From Sordariomycetes sp. S80-01Y (lineage: Eukaryota; Ascomycota; Sordariomycetes), in assembly GCA_037042185.1 (NCBI GenBank), contig JAXQJY010000027.1, positions 930,001 to 994,000 of the forward strand: a DNA stretch of 64,000 nucleotides, in the 5' to 3' direction. Under the pieces are notes generated by a model that saw only the letters and a list, made by a program, of their open reading frames with translations, made no database searches and was not told where the DNA came from. How positions within the stretch are numbered: position 1 is the first letter of the stretch; each line of letters starts with the position of its first letter. The position numbers and the translations under genes are program-made. Positions 22,901 to 33,155 of the stretch are shown in pieces.

Positions 22901-23306
22901 TGAGAATCAGGCGAAAGTTGAGCTGAAGCAGAGGATGTGGCAGGCCTTCCAAAGCAACGTCACGCAGCGCTTTTATGGCTCATCTTCATCGTCACTCATC
23001 CACGATGACGATCAATGGATGATGCCCGCCCTGAGTACCCTGAAAGATAGCATGAAAAACGTGAAGCTGGTGCCCCCAGGAGAGGTCTTCTGCATTGAGA
23101 CGCAGCGCGTGCTGCGAAGGGATGCTTTTGTTCTGTCGGATGAGCAGCACATCGGACGACCTGCACAACGCATCGTGCTGCGATACATCAAGGACGTGCA
23201 AGCTCGCTTCGGTGAAGTGAGGTTCGGAACGAGCATGCTCATCGACCACTCTCCCGCGAACTACGAGTCGGCTTTGAATAAGCTGCGGCTTGGTGTCGCG
23301 GCTTAG
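19950..23306 (+). CDS. Class 3 lipase, sn1-specific diacylglycerol lipase type
   Basis: Single exon, 1118 aa. The C-terminal half has an alpha/beta-hydrolase lipase_3 domain. The nucleophile elbow GHSLGG places Ser876; Asp961 (HGSDIVPSLS) and His1100 (LIDHSPANYE) fit the rest of the triad in the order used by DAG lipases. The oxyanion-side VVLACRGTLGFEDVLADLTCDY precedes it. The N-terminal 190 residues contain conserved-looking helices (for example FVGSYTLDAARFTT) and could contact membrane. Between them, about residues 220-690 are disordered, Ser/Pro/Lys-rich and full of potential phosphosites. The expected role is lipid mobilisation or signalling from membranes. No classical signal peptide is visible. 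Confidence 0.88.
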   Translation: MEAADDIDKRVALAQADADLSLPQPGPTLLPNPFARAVTLATRSSSLAIRLSSFVGSYTLDAARFTTLSSLELARGMVEGILVRSGRDLSSPARSELAAADAESILERSLENLHKVVTGIAFWTNAGFQLTGTTLGVASEVSQLLLGSLDQLFGSTDSSRAIASIVTLIRREFNNPVTGGGENVGVTDLVLALSALAYLQGRCRKQLEEERKGKQQEEVIWDVVVVDDGERVDVHDGTAQRQLVRADPESPGAWSDDGSVKSPPLGSDPYQDDEQVLSRLKSQISASLSPESSVSISSSVSTTQTITVDVHGPQSMSLPTPAGAEIVETKSGSLNPNGDPDSSSYRVVYKIHRHKVRNSSFRRHDHFNTAEPIVQGRKQLAIEPHTDSEDSSAPPSPTLLKSPGTEDKNPVSAKIRVPADSTTTAKACGQRSSPSLGVIPKRTSSAQLAATSMVSETAANQKKQRTPLRKPASKASPGKDKEPLSEKASNVKRRTEGVKSEKRPGLKEVLKGSSQSISNIWSKDPTSPTEAEPPARPRPQWKAVGGSVKSPAKSKTPQPSPRNPKALENRPASRSHMHLDPESLPRSSSRASYVSVHERRRDSIVSQTDSYSVRSSGEIRPASPSLMRTEHVAQESLSRQPNEPPPSPLRSHHRRGGSYVPSLYSLANDSQSSLILSSYYQKSAYNTSDAMHTLRQAGAVEGTFPSAHLLQNISRYMRFSSASYGSNFLKVMGISNDMPSLRVSDDTHNDIRHYLHHTDSGEGNILLASLVDPGGGSDAAGSTDSGVPLVHYISLDHEAKAVVLACRGTLGFEDVLADLTCDYDQLTWRGRRHRVHKGVHASARRILYGGDGRVLVTLQEALREFPEYGLVLCGHSLGGAVTALLGVMLSEPNPKGTGFVTASTAQGKLTAAGQNGEAPYNLSLPPGRPVHVFAYGPPGAMSSTLSKLTKGLITTVVHGSDIVPSLSLGLLHDCQAVALAFKKGENQAKVELKQRMWQAFQSNVTQRFYGSSSSSLIHDDDQWMMPALSTLKDSMKNVKLVPPGEVFCIETQRVLRRDAFVLSDEQHIGRPAQRIVLRYIKDVQARFGEVRFGTSMLIDHSPANYESALNKLRLGVAA

Positions 23307-23439
23307 AAAGCACCATATCCTGTACAACGAATATTTACGATAGACACGGAATTGGAGTCGGATACGAAAACGATTAGGATACCCATAGCCATATTGATAT
23401 GAATACCATGATATCAACTTTTTTTGTTTAGCTCAAGCC

Positions 23440-24414
23440 TCAGTCGGCAGTCGTCGTCTTGATCCTGCCCTCCTCGTCGTAGAAAATCTCCTTGGCCTTG
23501 ACATTCCTCAGATGGCTGACACCCTTGCTCATCTCGCAGTCATGGTAGAAAAGATACGTCCTTCCCTCGTACTCGACGATGCTGTGGTGCGTAGTCCACC
23601 CCAGCACCGGCTCCAGGATCCTGCCGCCGTACGTGAAGGGCCCGAGCGGGGACTTGCTGGTCGCGTAGCACAGGAAGTGCGAGTCGCCCGTGCTGTAGGA
23701 GAAGTAGTACGTGTCGCCGCGCTTGTGGAGCCACGCGGCCTCGAAGAAGCGCCTGTCGTGGTCGTCGCCGAGGATGGGCTTGCCGGTCTCGGGCGCCAGG
23801 ATCAGGAGCTCCTGCACGGGCGAGGCAAAGGTGTGCATGTCGTCTGAGAGCTTGGCCACGCGCGGGCCTTGGGCGTAGACGCCCTCGCCCGACTTCTCCT
23901 TGGGGCCGGACCAGGAGGGGTCGAACTTGTCGTCGCCCTCCTGGTAGCACTGCAGCTGCCCGCCCCAGAGGCCGCCGAAGTAGAGGTAGGCGTCGCCGTT
24001 GTCGTCGACGAAGCTCGCCGGGTCGATGGAGTAGCTGCCGGGGATGTAGTTCTCATCCGCCTTGAAGGGGCCCTCGGGCTTGTCGCCCTCGGCGACGCCG
24101 ATCCTGAAGATGCCCTCCTTGTCCCTGGCGGGGAAGTACAGGTAGTACTTTCCGTTCTTGTAGGCGGCATCCGGGGCCCAGAGCTGCTTGCTGGCCCAGG
24201 GAACGTCTTCCGTCTTGAGGACGACGCCGTGGTCGGTCACATTCTTGAGGTCGCTGGTGGAGAAGACGTGGTAGTCTGCCATGTCGTACTGGTCGCCATT
24301 GTCGTTGAAGGGGATGGAGGACTCGCGGTCGTGCGAGGGGTAGATGTAGATGCGGCCGTTGAAGACGTGGGCCGAGGGGTCCGCGGTGTAGGTGGAAGTG
24401 ATGAGGGGCGGCAT
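23440..24414 (-). CDS. Glycoside hydrolase family 43, intracellular form
   Basis: Single exon, 324 aa, beginning MPPLITSTYTADPSAHVF. GH43 enzymes are five-bladed propellers acting on arabinosides or xylosides. The catalytic acids fit: Asp12 (TADPSAHV) as base, the Asp in YSIDPASFVDD as pKa modulator, and the Glu in RFFEAAWLHK as acid. No signal peptide is present, so it should act inside the cell on imported oligosaccharides. Convergent with the lipase gene (133 bp between stops). A minus-strand TATA run lies about 90 bp upstream. Codon use is strongly C/G-ending, which suggests good expression. Exact substrate is unknown. Confidence 0.9.
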   Translation of the reverse strand: MPPLITSTYTADPSAHVFNGRIYIYPSHDRESSIPFNDNGDQYDMADYHVFSTSDLKNVTDHGVVLKTEDVPWASKQLWAPDAAYKNGKYYLYFPARDKEGIFRIGVAEGDKPEGPFKADENYIPGSYSIDPASFVDDNGDAYLYFGGLWGGQLQCYQEGDDKFDPSWSGPKEKSGEGVYAQGPRVAKLSDDMHTFASPVQELLILAPETGKPILGDDHDRRFFEAAWLHKRGDTYYFSYSTGDSHFLCYATSKSPLGPFTYGGRILEPVLGWTTHHSIVEYEGRTYLFYHDCEMSKGVSHLRNVKAKEIFYDEEGRIKTTTAD

Positions 24415-25119
24415 GATGGCGGTTAGGATGGATGGGTTATTGGGGGGTTGAGGTTGGGTCGATCAATCTGAGAAGAAGCGAGTGAGCGAAAGAACATGAG
24501 ATATATATATGAGACGATGAGCATGAACCGACCCCACGAGGGCTCGTGATTGACCCGTACAATGGAGAACGGTCCGTCTAAGCGGTGGTCGTCGTCAACA
24601 CGGCATTTATCCAGACTCCATAGTCGACTTTATCCGGCTTGAGCCGCCAACTGCAAACAGCCGCACGAACGGAACGAGGTAATGTGCGGGGACAATTTTG
24701 TACTCATCTGGTAATTCTGGATGAATCCAGGAAGTTCGGTTCTAGATAAAGCTCGAGTACTACAGCTACAAGGCCTGACGCTTTGAAAAGGGGTGGCCCC
24801 TTGGGGCGTAGGGTAGGTGGGGCGGGTACTTGTCTCACCCGGCTTAGTCCACTAGGTCCTCGCCAACTTGTCTACACACTACAAATCCAACTCAGGTCCC
24901 TCCTGCTTCCCATTTAAGAAAACCATCGAAACTCATCTTTTCGCTCCGAGATCATGCAGATAGACTGCCTTGATCTCCTCAACATGCGAACGCTCGAACA
25001 CGGGGCTCATCACGGCATCGCTCGTCAGGGCTCACGGGTGGATGTGTGGTGTTGCCGAGCTTTAATGCGCCTTGACGGTCTGTTGATTGACGTTTGAAGC
25101 TGGAGCCGCTCTGTTGCCT
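24415..25119. other. Intergenic: GH43 promoter and 3' flank of GPI-protein gene
   Basis: 705 bp without a supported gene. The left part holds a TATATATAT element (24501-24510); the remainder shows nothing recognisable. Confidence 0.5.
24501..24510 (-). promoter_or_regulatory. TATA run upstream of the GH43 gene
   Basis: ATATATATAT lies 87-96 bp before the GH43 start codon on the minus strand, in otherwise mixed sequence. Confidence 0.5.
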
Positions 25120-26145
25120 CTACATTGCAATCGCAACACCAGCAATCAGCGCCGAGATCATCACGGTCACGGGAGTTCTGGAGACAGTTGCAGCTGCACT
25201 GCCAAACTGGTCTTCATTGGCGTCTCCGTTGCGTTCGAAGGTCTGCATGCAAGAGAACTGCACCTCTGCATCGTCGCCGTCATCGTACACCACGCTGACC
25301 ACGGGCGTGAAGCCAGAACGGCCGCCAAAGATGTCGCCGTAGAAATCGGAACCGGAACCCGGGGCATCAGAGAAGAGGAACTGCGTCATGTTGGCGACGT
25401 GATATAGCTCGTACTCTTGGGGCATGACAGGCTGGCAGTCGCCGCTTAGCTGATCGTTCTGAGCCGTTGATGAATCGGGGCCCGGGAGCGGCCCACCGGT
25501 GATGTTCATGAAGTTGGCGATCCAGGTGCCCTCTCCGCCACAGGTTCCCGAGCTTTGAGTCAGCTGGGTGCTGATATCTTCGACGAGACGGTTGCAGCGA
25601 TCACGGCCTGAGATCTCACTGGCATTGGAACTCCGGATCATCTCCGCGATAGCAGACTGGCAGAAGGGGTCAATCACACCATCGCAGGATGTGGTTCCCT
25701 CTGCACCGTCGCTCCTCGCATCTTCGTCGGGTAGGTCTTCCATGGGGAACGTCTGTCCGAGGTACTGCATCATGAGAGCGCATCCAGACGGAAGCTCGTC
25801 ATCGTCGAGGCTAGAGGGCACGCCGACAAAGAGCTGCTGGTCCCAGTGCTCGTACTTGTCGCTGCCAATGCCAGTAAAACCATTCGCGTCGAGACCATTA
25901 ATGAGGGTCAGCGACAACGACGTCGATCCCACTTCAACAGCTTCGGCAGCAATGCCGATTCCAATTTCTGGACCTGCGCTGTCGCCGGATGCGCATATGC
26001 TACCACCAGAAGGATCGCATGATAGATCTTGACACGAGAGTATGTCGACCACCGGGTTCGGGATGTCGGACGGCTCGCTTTGAGCAAGTGCCCTGCCGAG
26101 AAGGACTGATAGTGTAGCGGTCTGGGTCGCTCCGTGGAATCTCAT
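25120..26145 (-). CDS. Predicted secreted GPI-anchored protein, ten cysteines
   Basis: Single exon, 341 aa. An N-terminal leader (MRFHGATQTATLSVLLGRALAQ) is followed by a mature region with ten cysteines, enough for five disulfides, and three N-glycosylation sequons (NAS, NIT, NMT). The last about 20 residues (TPVTVMISALIAGVAIAM) are hydrophobic without a basic tail, preceded by a small-residue stretch (FGSAAATVS), typical of a GPI signal. I do not recognise a catalytic domain. It is probably a plasma-membrane or cell-wall protein of an ascomycete-specific family. Confidence 0.8.
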   Translation of the reverse strand: MRFHGATQTATLSVLLGRALAQSEPSDIPNPVVDILSCQDLSCDPSGGSICASGDSAGPEIGIGIAAEAVEVGSTSLSLTLINGLDANGFTGIGSDKYEHWDQQLFVGVPSSLDDDELPSGCALMMQYLGQTFPMEDLPDEDARSDGAEGTTSCDGVIDPFCQSAIAEMIRSSNASEISGRDRCNRLVEDISTQLTQSSGTCGGEGTWIANFMNITGGPLPGPDSSTAQNDQLSGDCQPVMPQEYELYHVANMTQFLFSDAPGSGSDFYGDIFGGRSGFTPVVSVVYDDGDDAEVQFSCMQTFERNGDANEDQFGSAAATVSRTPVTVMISALIAGVAIAM

Positions 26146-28419
26146 GTTGAAGGGTGTGCGGACTACTGTTTGTGTTGACGATGGCTATCACTCACACTTG
26201 GGTAAGCGATGGGAAGACAGAGGAGCTTGCAAAGCGAGCAAGTGGTCTGGAACTAGACCTCAGACGTAGATTTGTCCTTGCCCGTAGCGACGCGTAGAGG
26301 TAACGCATTTGATGCATGGCGTCACAGTCGACTCTGGGCAGCTCTTGGTATTGCCGAACACCCCACAAGCCGGGGGCCATCAGACGGCAGTGCATGGCTC
26401 CCGGGGCGACCGACGGAATGCGCCGGCAGTGCTCCCACAAGGCTAACGTGGGATGGAAGCTCGTATGGCTAGGATTTGCGAGTCTGGGGTGGCTATTCGC
26501 GGGCTCCAGCTCTTTCACCCTCTTCGCCTAGCCGCTACGCGCTGCGCGTGACTAGGTTCGGCCTCTTGGGCCCTTGGCACCGGTAAGCAGAATGCCAAGG
26601 GCTATAGCTGAATGCTCATGTCCCCAATTATACATGCAGGCAACCAACCAGAACGATTTATGTAAATTATTGGGGCGATTCCCGTCAACGTAGCATCCAG
26701 CCCATTGTGTGGTCCCCGGCAAATATACAAGTAGAGGAGCTTTGCACATTTGCAGCCTCAACATGCTAGGGTTCTGAGCCACGCCGGCCTAAATGTTGAC
26801 TGCAGAATCCTTCGGCAGCACCTCAGCCGATGACATATGCCGATCCGGAACATACCCTATCATGAATGCTGTAGGATACTAGGCAGGGCGGCCTCACCTC
26901 CCGAGTGTGGAAACCTCGCGTGGGGCAAGCTCTGTAGGTTGATTTGTAACGCAGTCCTGGGATAATAAAGTATCTTTTACAAAGCTGGCATAGCGTATAG
27001 TGCATTCACCCGTTTAGCAACATCTCATAGTCAGAAATGCGGACCTCTCTGATGTTTGATGCTACCTTCTCGAAATGGTAGATCATGGATGAGGCCCAAC
27101 AGACTTCGTCGTCGCAACATCACGCTCTACATATGCATGTTCTTCCTATAAGTCGCTCCATTATATCCGATACGCTAATAGAAGAGGCTTATAGAAGCCA
27201 TATGCCAATATCGCCCTGCTTTCATCAACCGTCGTAACTCGTCGTACGAAGAACAGCACCGCGTATCGCCTGTGTAAGCGGAAGCGAGGTCAATCAGAGT
27301 GATATATCAGAAAATGCCGGCAGCAAAGGGCGTATTCGCCAAGGTGATATTTATTCCTTCGCGGCTTGGTACACAAATCACCAATGGCCTAATCGGACTA
27401 AACGAGCGTGCATCGACGTGTGCCGAGCCGCCCACGTACCGAACCGCGTGGGAGTGATGAGTCCGCCAATGCGGCACAGCGGAGTGCCTAGGAGCTAGGT
27501 CGGATAGCTCGGTCGCCCTGCAGATGATTCTCAGCACTAGGGGCCTATTTCGGAGCCTTGCGAGCACTCTGGTCCAGATTGAGCATTTCCAACCCCACTC
27601 CACTGACGCTGGTCATGAAATTCTGGAGCTATAGAGTGGTTCTCTAAGTCAAACACCTTCCTAATTCATTGAGTGGCTGCAGGAATCATAGTAAGGGTGT
27701 GATGTGAGGTTTAAGCGAGTTCGGTTCAACGTCATCAACAGATCTAACAACTAGAATCCGTCTAAGTGAGTCTTTGGATCATCTCCGTGGTATAGAGATC
27801 AAAGGCTCTCTTTAGATGGGATATGGAGTGTTGGTAAAAACAGCTGGATGTGGTCTTGATAGTAGACAACTGCTTGAGAGCCAAAGTTCGCATGTGTGGC
27901 GACAATCATTCTTTGCAAAGTTGTATGCCAAGTATGTGAATATGCAGGCTGTGAACCTCGTGCAGTTCCTTTGAACCCTGTCAGGCTCGTAAGAGAGGCT
28001 TCCTCAAGCCGATGACCCGCGGAAGTATCTCGATCGGAGTTGATGACTGCCAATACAGCCTTTCAGGGTTGACGTTCCATCGAGATCATGAAACCAGTCG
28101 TCGTGTCCTCTGAGATGCATCGGCTCGAAGCGATCCTGGCAAGGGGTTCGGAAGCTGAGTACGACTATCCCGACCCGCCTCAATGTCTCTTTGACAGGGT
28201 TAACGCTTCTCTCGGCTTGTTCTAGTCTGGACTGAAGTCCGGCGTCGTTAAGCGAACGGCCCATCGAGCCTCAAGTATAAGTACATGCACATCACTCCCC
28301 TTTGTGATTGATTTCCGAACTCTCTGTAGCACCACACCAGCGACCCTCATATCATTCTCCTACTTCTTGAGCCTTACTCTATTTGGCACCGAGACTATCA
28401 CGTTGCCTTAAATCTCATC
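26146..28419. other. 2.3-kb intergenic region of lower GC
   Basis: No gene is supported. Two short open stretches on the minus strand (28004-28264 and 27799-28053) overlap in different frames without a workable intron. The sequence is less GC-rich than neighbouring genes. No terminal repeats or transposase motifs were seen. Confidence 0.45.
28276..28281 (+). promoter_or_regulatory. TATA box candidate of the Cys-rich secreted protein gene
   Basis: TATAAG within AAGTATAAGTAC lies about 140 bp upstream of the ATG at 28420, a plausible TATA plus leader distance. Confidence 0.45.
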
Positions 28420-29501
28420 ATGGCGACCGGAACCATCATCTCGGTCATTGGTACCGGCGTCACTCTGCTGTCCTTCCTCTTGGACTCAGTTCCCGATGCC
28501 CCGGACGGTGCAAAAATTAGCTACATCATCGCTAACGACGGTGCTAATGGCGACCTCACGGGCGCCGGCGGAGACATGCCTGACATGCGTCTCTGGGATG
28601 AGACTGGCGAGTTCCTTGGCATCAACGCCGACCCCGGAGGTTGCGGAGAGGGCGCCACCAACTGCGAGACTGAGGTCGACACGCAGGAAGCCCCTACATA
28701 TGCTCTTTTCACCGGAAATGACGACGCCATTTGCATTGCCTGGACCGGAATGAACTGGTCCGGCCAACAGAAGAAGTTCGGTTTCCACCCTGGTAACTGG
28801 GCCCACGCCTGCGACTACACGAGCTACAACTCCGGCAGCTGGTAAGTGAAGATGACTTGGGAATTGGCACTTGGATCCCCTAACACCGCTTGTTCAGGTA
28901 CTATGCCGGCACCGTAGTGCCCGGAATCCAGTACGACGACGACGTCTTCTGCGCCTGGGTTGACCGCAACGGCGACACCGAGACTGCCGCCTTCCAGGTC
29001 CACTGGCCCGAGTTCGACGGCGACAACTCTCCTGAACAGTCTTTGGACTACTACTGCCGCGAGCGCCCACCGGTGGAGTTCTACACGGACAGTGAGCACT
29101 CCTCCGTCTGGACTTGGAGCCAAGTACGCGCCCTCCAATCCGAGAACCCTTCTGCTGTTGTCTCCGAGGGACTGTCGTACTCCGAGAGGAAGCGCACCGG
29201 TCACGAGAGGCTCTCCAAGCGCTTCGAGAAGGACCCCCGCATCATCAAGAGCCGCTCCAACAAGCACCAGGCCACCGAGCTCTGCAACCCCGACCTGCAC
29301 GCTGCCGGGCAGAGCTTTGTCTCCTACGCCGAGGAGAAGTTCTGCTACATGCCCACCAAGACTACCTACGACTTCTGTGCCAACGTTGAAGATGGCGCTT
29401 GCTGGGATGACGAGGAGAACAAGGTTGTGGTGAAGGGCAACACGAACGGCAGGGTCGCTGTCCCGGACCTGAGCCACATTGACCAGATCATTGAGTGGTA
29501 G
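28420..29501 (+). CDS. Unknown secreted or surface protein, ten cysteines, Kex2-like sites
   Basis: Model: join(28420..28841,28898..29501), 341 aa. A hydrophobic N-terminus (IISVIGTGVTLLSFLL) could be a signal peptide or anchor. Ten cysteines are spread through two parts. The first part (about 25-215) has an acidic beta-rich look (ADPGGCGEG, FCAWVDRNGDTE, FQVHWPEFDGDN). A linker has dibasic sites (SERKR, LSKRFEKDPR) that could be cut by Kex2. The last about 90 residues carry four cysteines (ELCNP, KFCYMP, DFCANV, GACWDD). The 56-nt intron (GTAAGT, CTAAC, TTCAG) joins SGSW to YYAG. Similar ascomycete proteins are uncharacterised in my memory; a host-interaction role is only a guess. Confidence 0.8.
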
Positions 29502-30013
29502 ATTACACCTATTATGTCCCGTCTCGAGCTTTCACTGCCTGTCACTTCAGATGACAGCAGGATGGTATCGGATCCATGAGTCTATCACAGGCGTGCGGAA
29601 AATCGAGGCCACGGCTACTCTCACGATGAGCACATTCCCAGCACTCTGAATCTTCAATGAGTCATGCAGATATGTAGTTTTCAAGTATCTTCCTCCGTAT
29701 ATATTCATTCAGCAAATACAAGCCCCGTTTGGCACACTGTCTGGTCCTGTCCGTGCTGGTGACATCGCCTTATATGATACAGAGATGATGGTGGATAGAA
29801 ATCTCTTCATCCAAATAAGTATCTTCATCGGCCGTTTGCCAGTAATTGAGACGGGCCACTCACCAAGTTAGAGTTCAGCAAAAGGGGTCACCCCTGAGAT
29901 CTACACGCGGCATGTGGGGCGTCGATGAGGTCATCACCAGAATGTCGGTCGCCTCATTTCTATCAATTCCTCTTCTCCCCTTATACAGCCTTATCGCATT
30001 CATCAAATCGGCA
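29502..30013. other. Intergenic upstream of the CCDC97-family gene
   Basis: 512 bp. An in-frame upstream extension to an ATG at 29846 exists but encodes a hydrophobic, non-conserved-looking stretch. I read this part as leader and promoter. Confidence 0.45.
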
Positions 30014-30677
30014 ATGACAGATGGGCAGCCCGGAGACGTGAGCTACGACAAGCCGGTCCCTCGTGACCCCAAGTCGCCGGCCAAAGTGGCGCAGATTCGC
30101 GTGCATAACCGCAGGCGGGAGTACCTGCAACGGCATCCTTCGTACTATGAGAGCCTCGACCATGAGCTAGCTGGTAAGTCAGGCTGACTAGTCTGAACCC
30201 GTCGAAATCGTTTGTCTGACTCTCACAGATCCAGTACTTTATGAGCGTCTTGTGAAGCACTTCCAATCCGCTTCCGAGCGCACAGCTGAAGGCAAGGCAA
30301 AAGGCTACGGCCTTACGCTCGAAGCGTCACTGCTTCGTGGCGAATCCACTCTAGCCAACCTCAAAGAATCTGTCAAGTCTCCGTATGCTCCAGACAGTTC
30401 GCGCCACAGCACCATTGATAATCCATGGGATGCCACTGCACTTAATAAGGAGCACGGATTGGAGCTGTGGAGAGGCTTCCTGGAAGATCGCTTTGTGAAG
30501 GGCGATGATTCAGACTTCGACTATGACAAGGCCGACAAAGACGACACTTTGGATACCTTGGAGAGAGGGGAAGTAGAGGATAGGTGGTTTAACGATGAAG
30601 AGCCGAGCTGGGTCGGGCAAGATCAACACGACAAGGGCGTCGAGAGAACGGGCGAGACTGGGGTCCAAGACTTCTGA
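30014..30677 (+). CDS. CCDC97-family (DUF2052) protein
   Basis: Model: join(30014..30173,30229..30677), 202 aa. The conserved blocks of the family occur in order: IRVHNRRREYLQRHPSYY, then DPVLYERLVKHFQ, EGKAKGYGLTLEASLL, and the acidic end FLEDRFVKGDDSDFDYDK with DRWFNDEEPSW. Human CCDC97 associates with the SF3B part of U2 snRNP, so a nuclear splicing-linked role is likely by family. The 55-nt intron (GTAAGT, CTGAC, CACAG) joins HELA to DPVLY. I chose Met at 30014 (MTDGQPGDVS); in-frame ATGs upstream at 29846 and 29942 would add a hydrophobic leader unlike the family. Convergent with the next gene (57 bp between stops). Confidence 0.8.
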
Positions 30678-30734
30678 AAATCTCGAGATAGGAATGCAAC
30701 GATATTCGAAGAGGATTTCATTCACATGAGATCA

Positions 30735-31540
30735 TTACTTTGTGGTCTCTCCCATCGAGGCAGCAGCTCGTCTCCCGCGTTTCTTCCCAAAAATGAAGCC
30801 ACCACCAAAGGCAGCGGCCATAAAGATCGGAACACCCAGTCCAACACCAATGCCAACACCCAACTTCCACTTGTGCTCATCCGCGTTGGCGGCTTCGCGC
30901 TGGTCCTCCAACGCCCCGACTATCCCCCAGTCGGCCAGGCCAAAGGTATCTGCGTAATCGAAGACAAGGTCATCGTCTTCAACCCCTTCATATTCGCGGC
31001 CCGGCTGAGATATTCGAAGAGAGTTGCCCACAAGACTCGACGCTGCTCCCTTGACCGTTAAAATATCGACGTCAGAGTCGTCATCATGCATCGCCTGGGC
31101 CATGTCCTCAAAATTTAAGGAATAGCTTGTTTCGCCATTCGTAAGGTCTGTGCATGTCAATCGTGTCCTGAATTTGGGGCTCTAACATCGATGGACTTAC
31201 TCTTCCCAAAGGTATAGGACCCGGGCTGGTCTTCGGGCTCCGAGCTTACCGTCCACTCGACAAGGACAGGATAGTCGGGATCGGTGTTGCGCCACGTCAA
31301 GTTGTAGTCCCTGTTCCATTCCAGGATTGCTCGACCAACATTTGCGCTCCTTCTGTAAGGATAGACGCCGCTCGGGTACTCGCAGTTTCCGTCATCGTTT
31401 TGTCGCTCGCACCAGATGAAAGAAGTGAGACAGAACTCCTTGTCTTCACAGTGTTTGTCCCAGTCTACAGCAGCAGAAGCTAATTGAAGAAGTGATGGTA
31501 GGAGGAAGGTGGACAGCAAGAGACGCCCGATGGACGCCAT
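30735..31540 (-). CDS. Type I single-pass membrane protein, unknown function
   Basis: Model: complement(join(30735..31147,31201..31540)), 250 aa. A signal peptide (MASIGRLLLSTFLLPSLLQLASA) leads an extracellular part with four closely spaced cysteines (HCEDKEFC...WCERQNDDGNC) and two sequons (NLTW, NLTN). A Gly-rich transmembrane helix (LGVGIGVGLGVPIFMAAAFGGGFIFG) is followed by KKRGRR and a short cytosolic tail. The 53-nt intron (GTAAGT, GATTGAC, CACAG) was placed to keep FGK-NLTNGETS in frame. The architecture recalls fungal surface or sensor proteins, but no Ser/Thr-rich stalk is present. Confidence 0.8.
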
Positions 31541-33155
31541 GTTCGCAAGTTGTGTGCGACTTCTGCTTGAACGGTGTAGTTGGGCAGAGAGACGGCTCTA
31601 AGGTTGCAGCAGAAGTGTCTTGTTATTATAGAACGTCCCGGGGAGCGTGACAGCAGCCCTGTGGGTCGCATGACGCAAATATGCCATGTCCGCAGCAGTG
31701 CTGGGCTAGTTGTCTGGGCAAGAATCCTACAGGGGCACGGACTGGTTCGGTCAGGGCCGCTGCCTCTGATACGGAGGATCCAAAGAGATACATTGCCTGG
31801 AACCTCTTTCACTGGTTCCCGCCTCATTTTGAAAACTGAACAAGACCTCTGGACTGATTTTGAGAAGGCAAGGCCGAACCAGAACCTTCTGCCCCGTGCC
31901 CAAAAAGTCGGCAGCCGTACTCCGTACACCACCTGCAACTGAAGGATCCGGCTCCACGCCCTGATGGGAATCTGGGGTCATACCATTCTAGCGAACTGCC
32001 GGCCTGTCATCACGTACGGCGTGACAGATGGACGGCGAAGTAAATTCCGCCCCCACATGAGCCGCCCACATCGCCCGAATTGAATCTCCCGGCGACGTGG
32101 CACAGTCCGTCACGAGAGCCTCATGACGTCTTGGCAGACGGTGTTTAATGCCGACCCGCCCAAAGATAGGTTGCGGCTCGGCACGTTTGTCTTTTTGCTT
32201 TACTTTGCTCTCTTCAACAGGGAAAGGCAAAGGAAAGGGGGTAAAGGACGAAGTTAGGAACAGCACGTGTAGGATTGGATCGCCAATCTGCGCGCGGATT
32301 GGCGCTTGATCCACCAACATGAAGCATCAGCCAAGATCTTGCCACTCCGCTTCCGCCGTGGACCGAGATCTCGGGACCGAGGGCAGGTCGAATAATGCTT
32401 TTGTCCACGGCTAATTGGGCTTCAATCTACCGCTCTGTTTCAACCCAATACTTTATTTTCGTCGGCGCCTCGATCTCGCAAATGCTCAAGTCTCCACGCT
32501 GCAGATACTGACGATTACTGTCCATCTCTCTCTTGCTCTCAAACTGTACTGTAGCTGCAACCTTGCAACATGATATCTGTGGTATCAAGAATGCATTCGA
32601 GATCAAAATGTCGGTGTAACTATCGAGGTGAACGTGGCGTAAGTGTTATGAAACATGACAAGATGTTTCAACTACCAGCTGCTGTCCAGTCAGCCTAACG
32701 CAACATGTATTCATCATGGCAGGCAAATCGGAATTTCAGAATTCCCATCACTTAACCGCCGCGAAGCACCAAACACATTGTTAGACCCACGTTTTGCCAT
32801 TCTGCTAATGAATGATATGGGTTAAGAAACGAGCGCTAAAATTAAGGACCAGCCCCCTGCTCTGTGACAGGCGATCATCTGGCTTTCAGTGGCCAAGGTA
32901 CTTGGAGGGCCGACTGGATTTGGCCATAAGTAAAGTATTTCTACCATGCTCGGTGTGAACCCTGGTTGGTGACTTCAGTGATGCTGTACAGCAGATGAGA
33001 GGACGGGAAATTCCAGTTGCATTGTAGTAACCAGCAATGACTAATAGTCCCGACAGTAGACGACCGCCTTGCGCAACCTCTTCATAACTTCGCGCATCTT
33101 AGCCCAGCTAAAGGTGCAAGACCTGTCATGCCCTTTCTCGTTTCAGACCCGCGCT
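31541..33155. other. 1.6-kb intergenic region
   Basis: No supported gene. Open stretches near 31500-32000 on both strands mirror each other and look like chance. A lower-GC part from about 32430 to 33060 lacks open frames. Confidence 0.5.

Noticed and set aside
27799-28264. Two overlapping minus-strand frames that could form one small gene
   Set aside because: Only a 27-nt gap with GT...AG could join them, too short for an intron, and no family is recognisable. It could still be a decayed gene.
29846-30013. N-terminal extension of the CCDC97-family protein
   Set aside because: Hydrophobic stretch unlike this soluble family; the next in-frame ATG gives the expected start.
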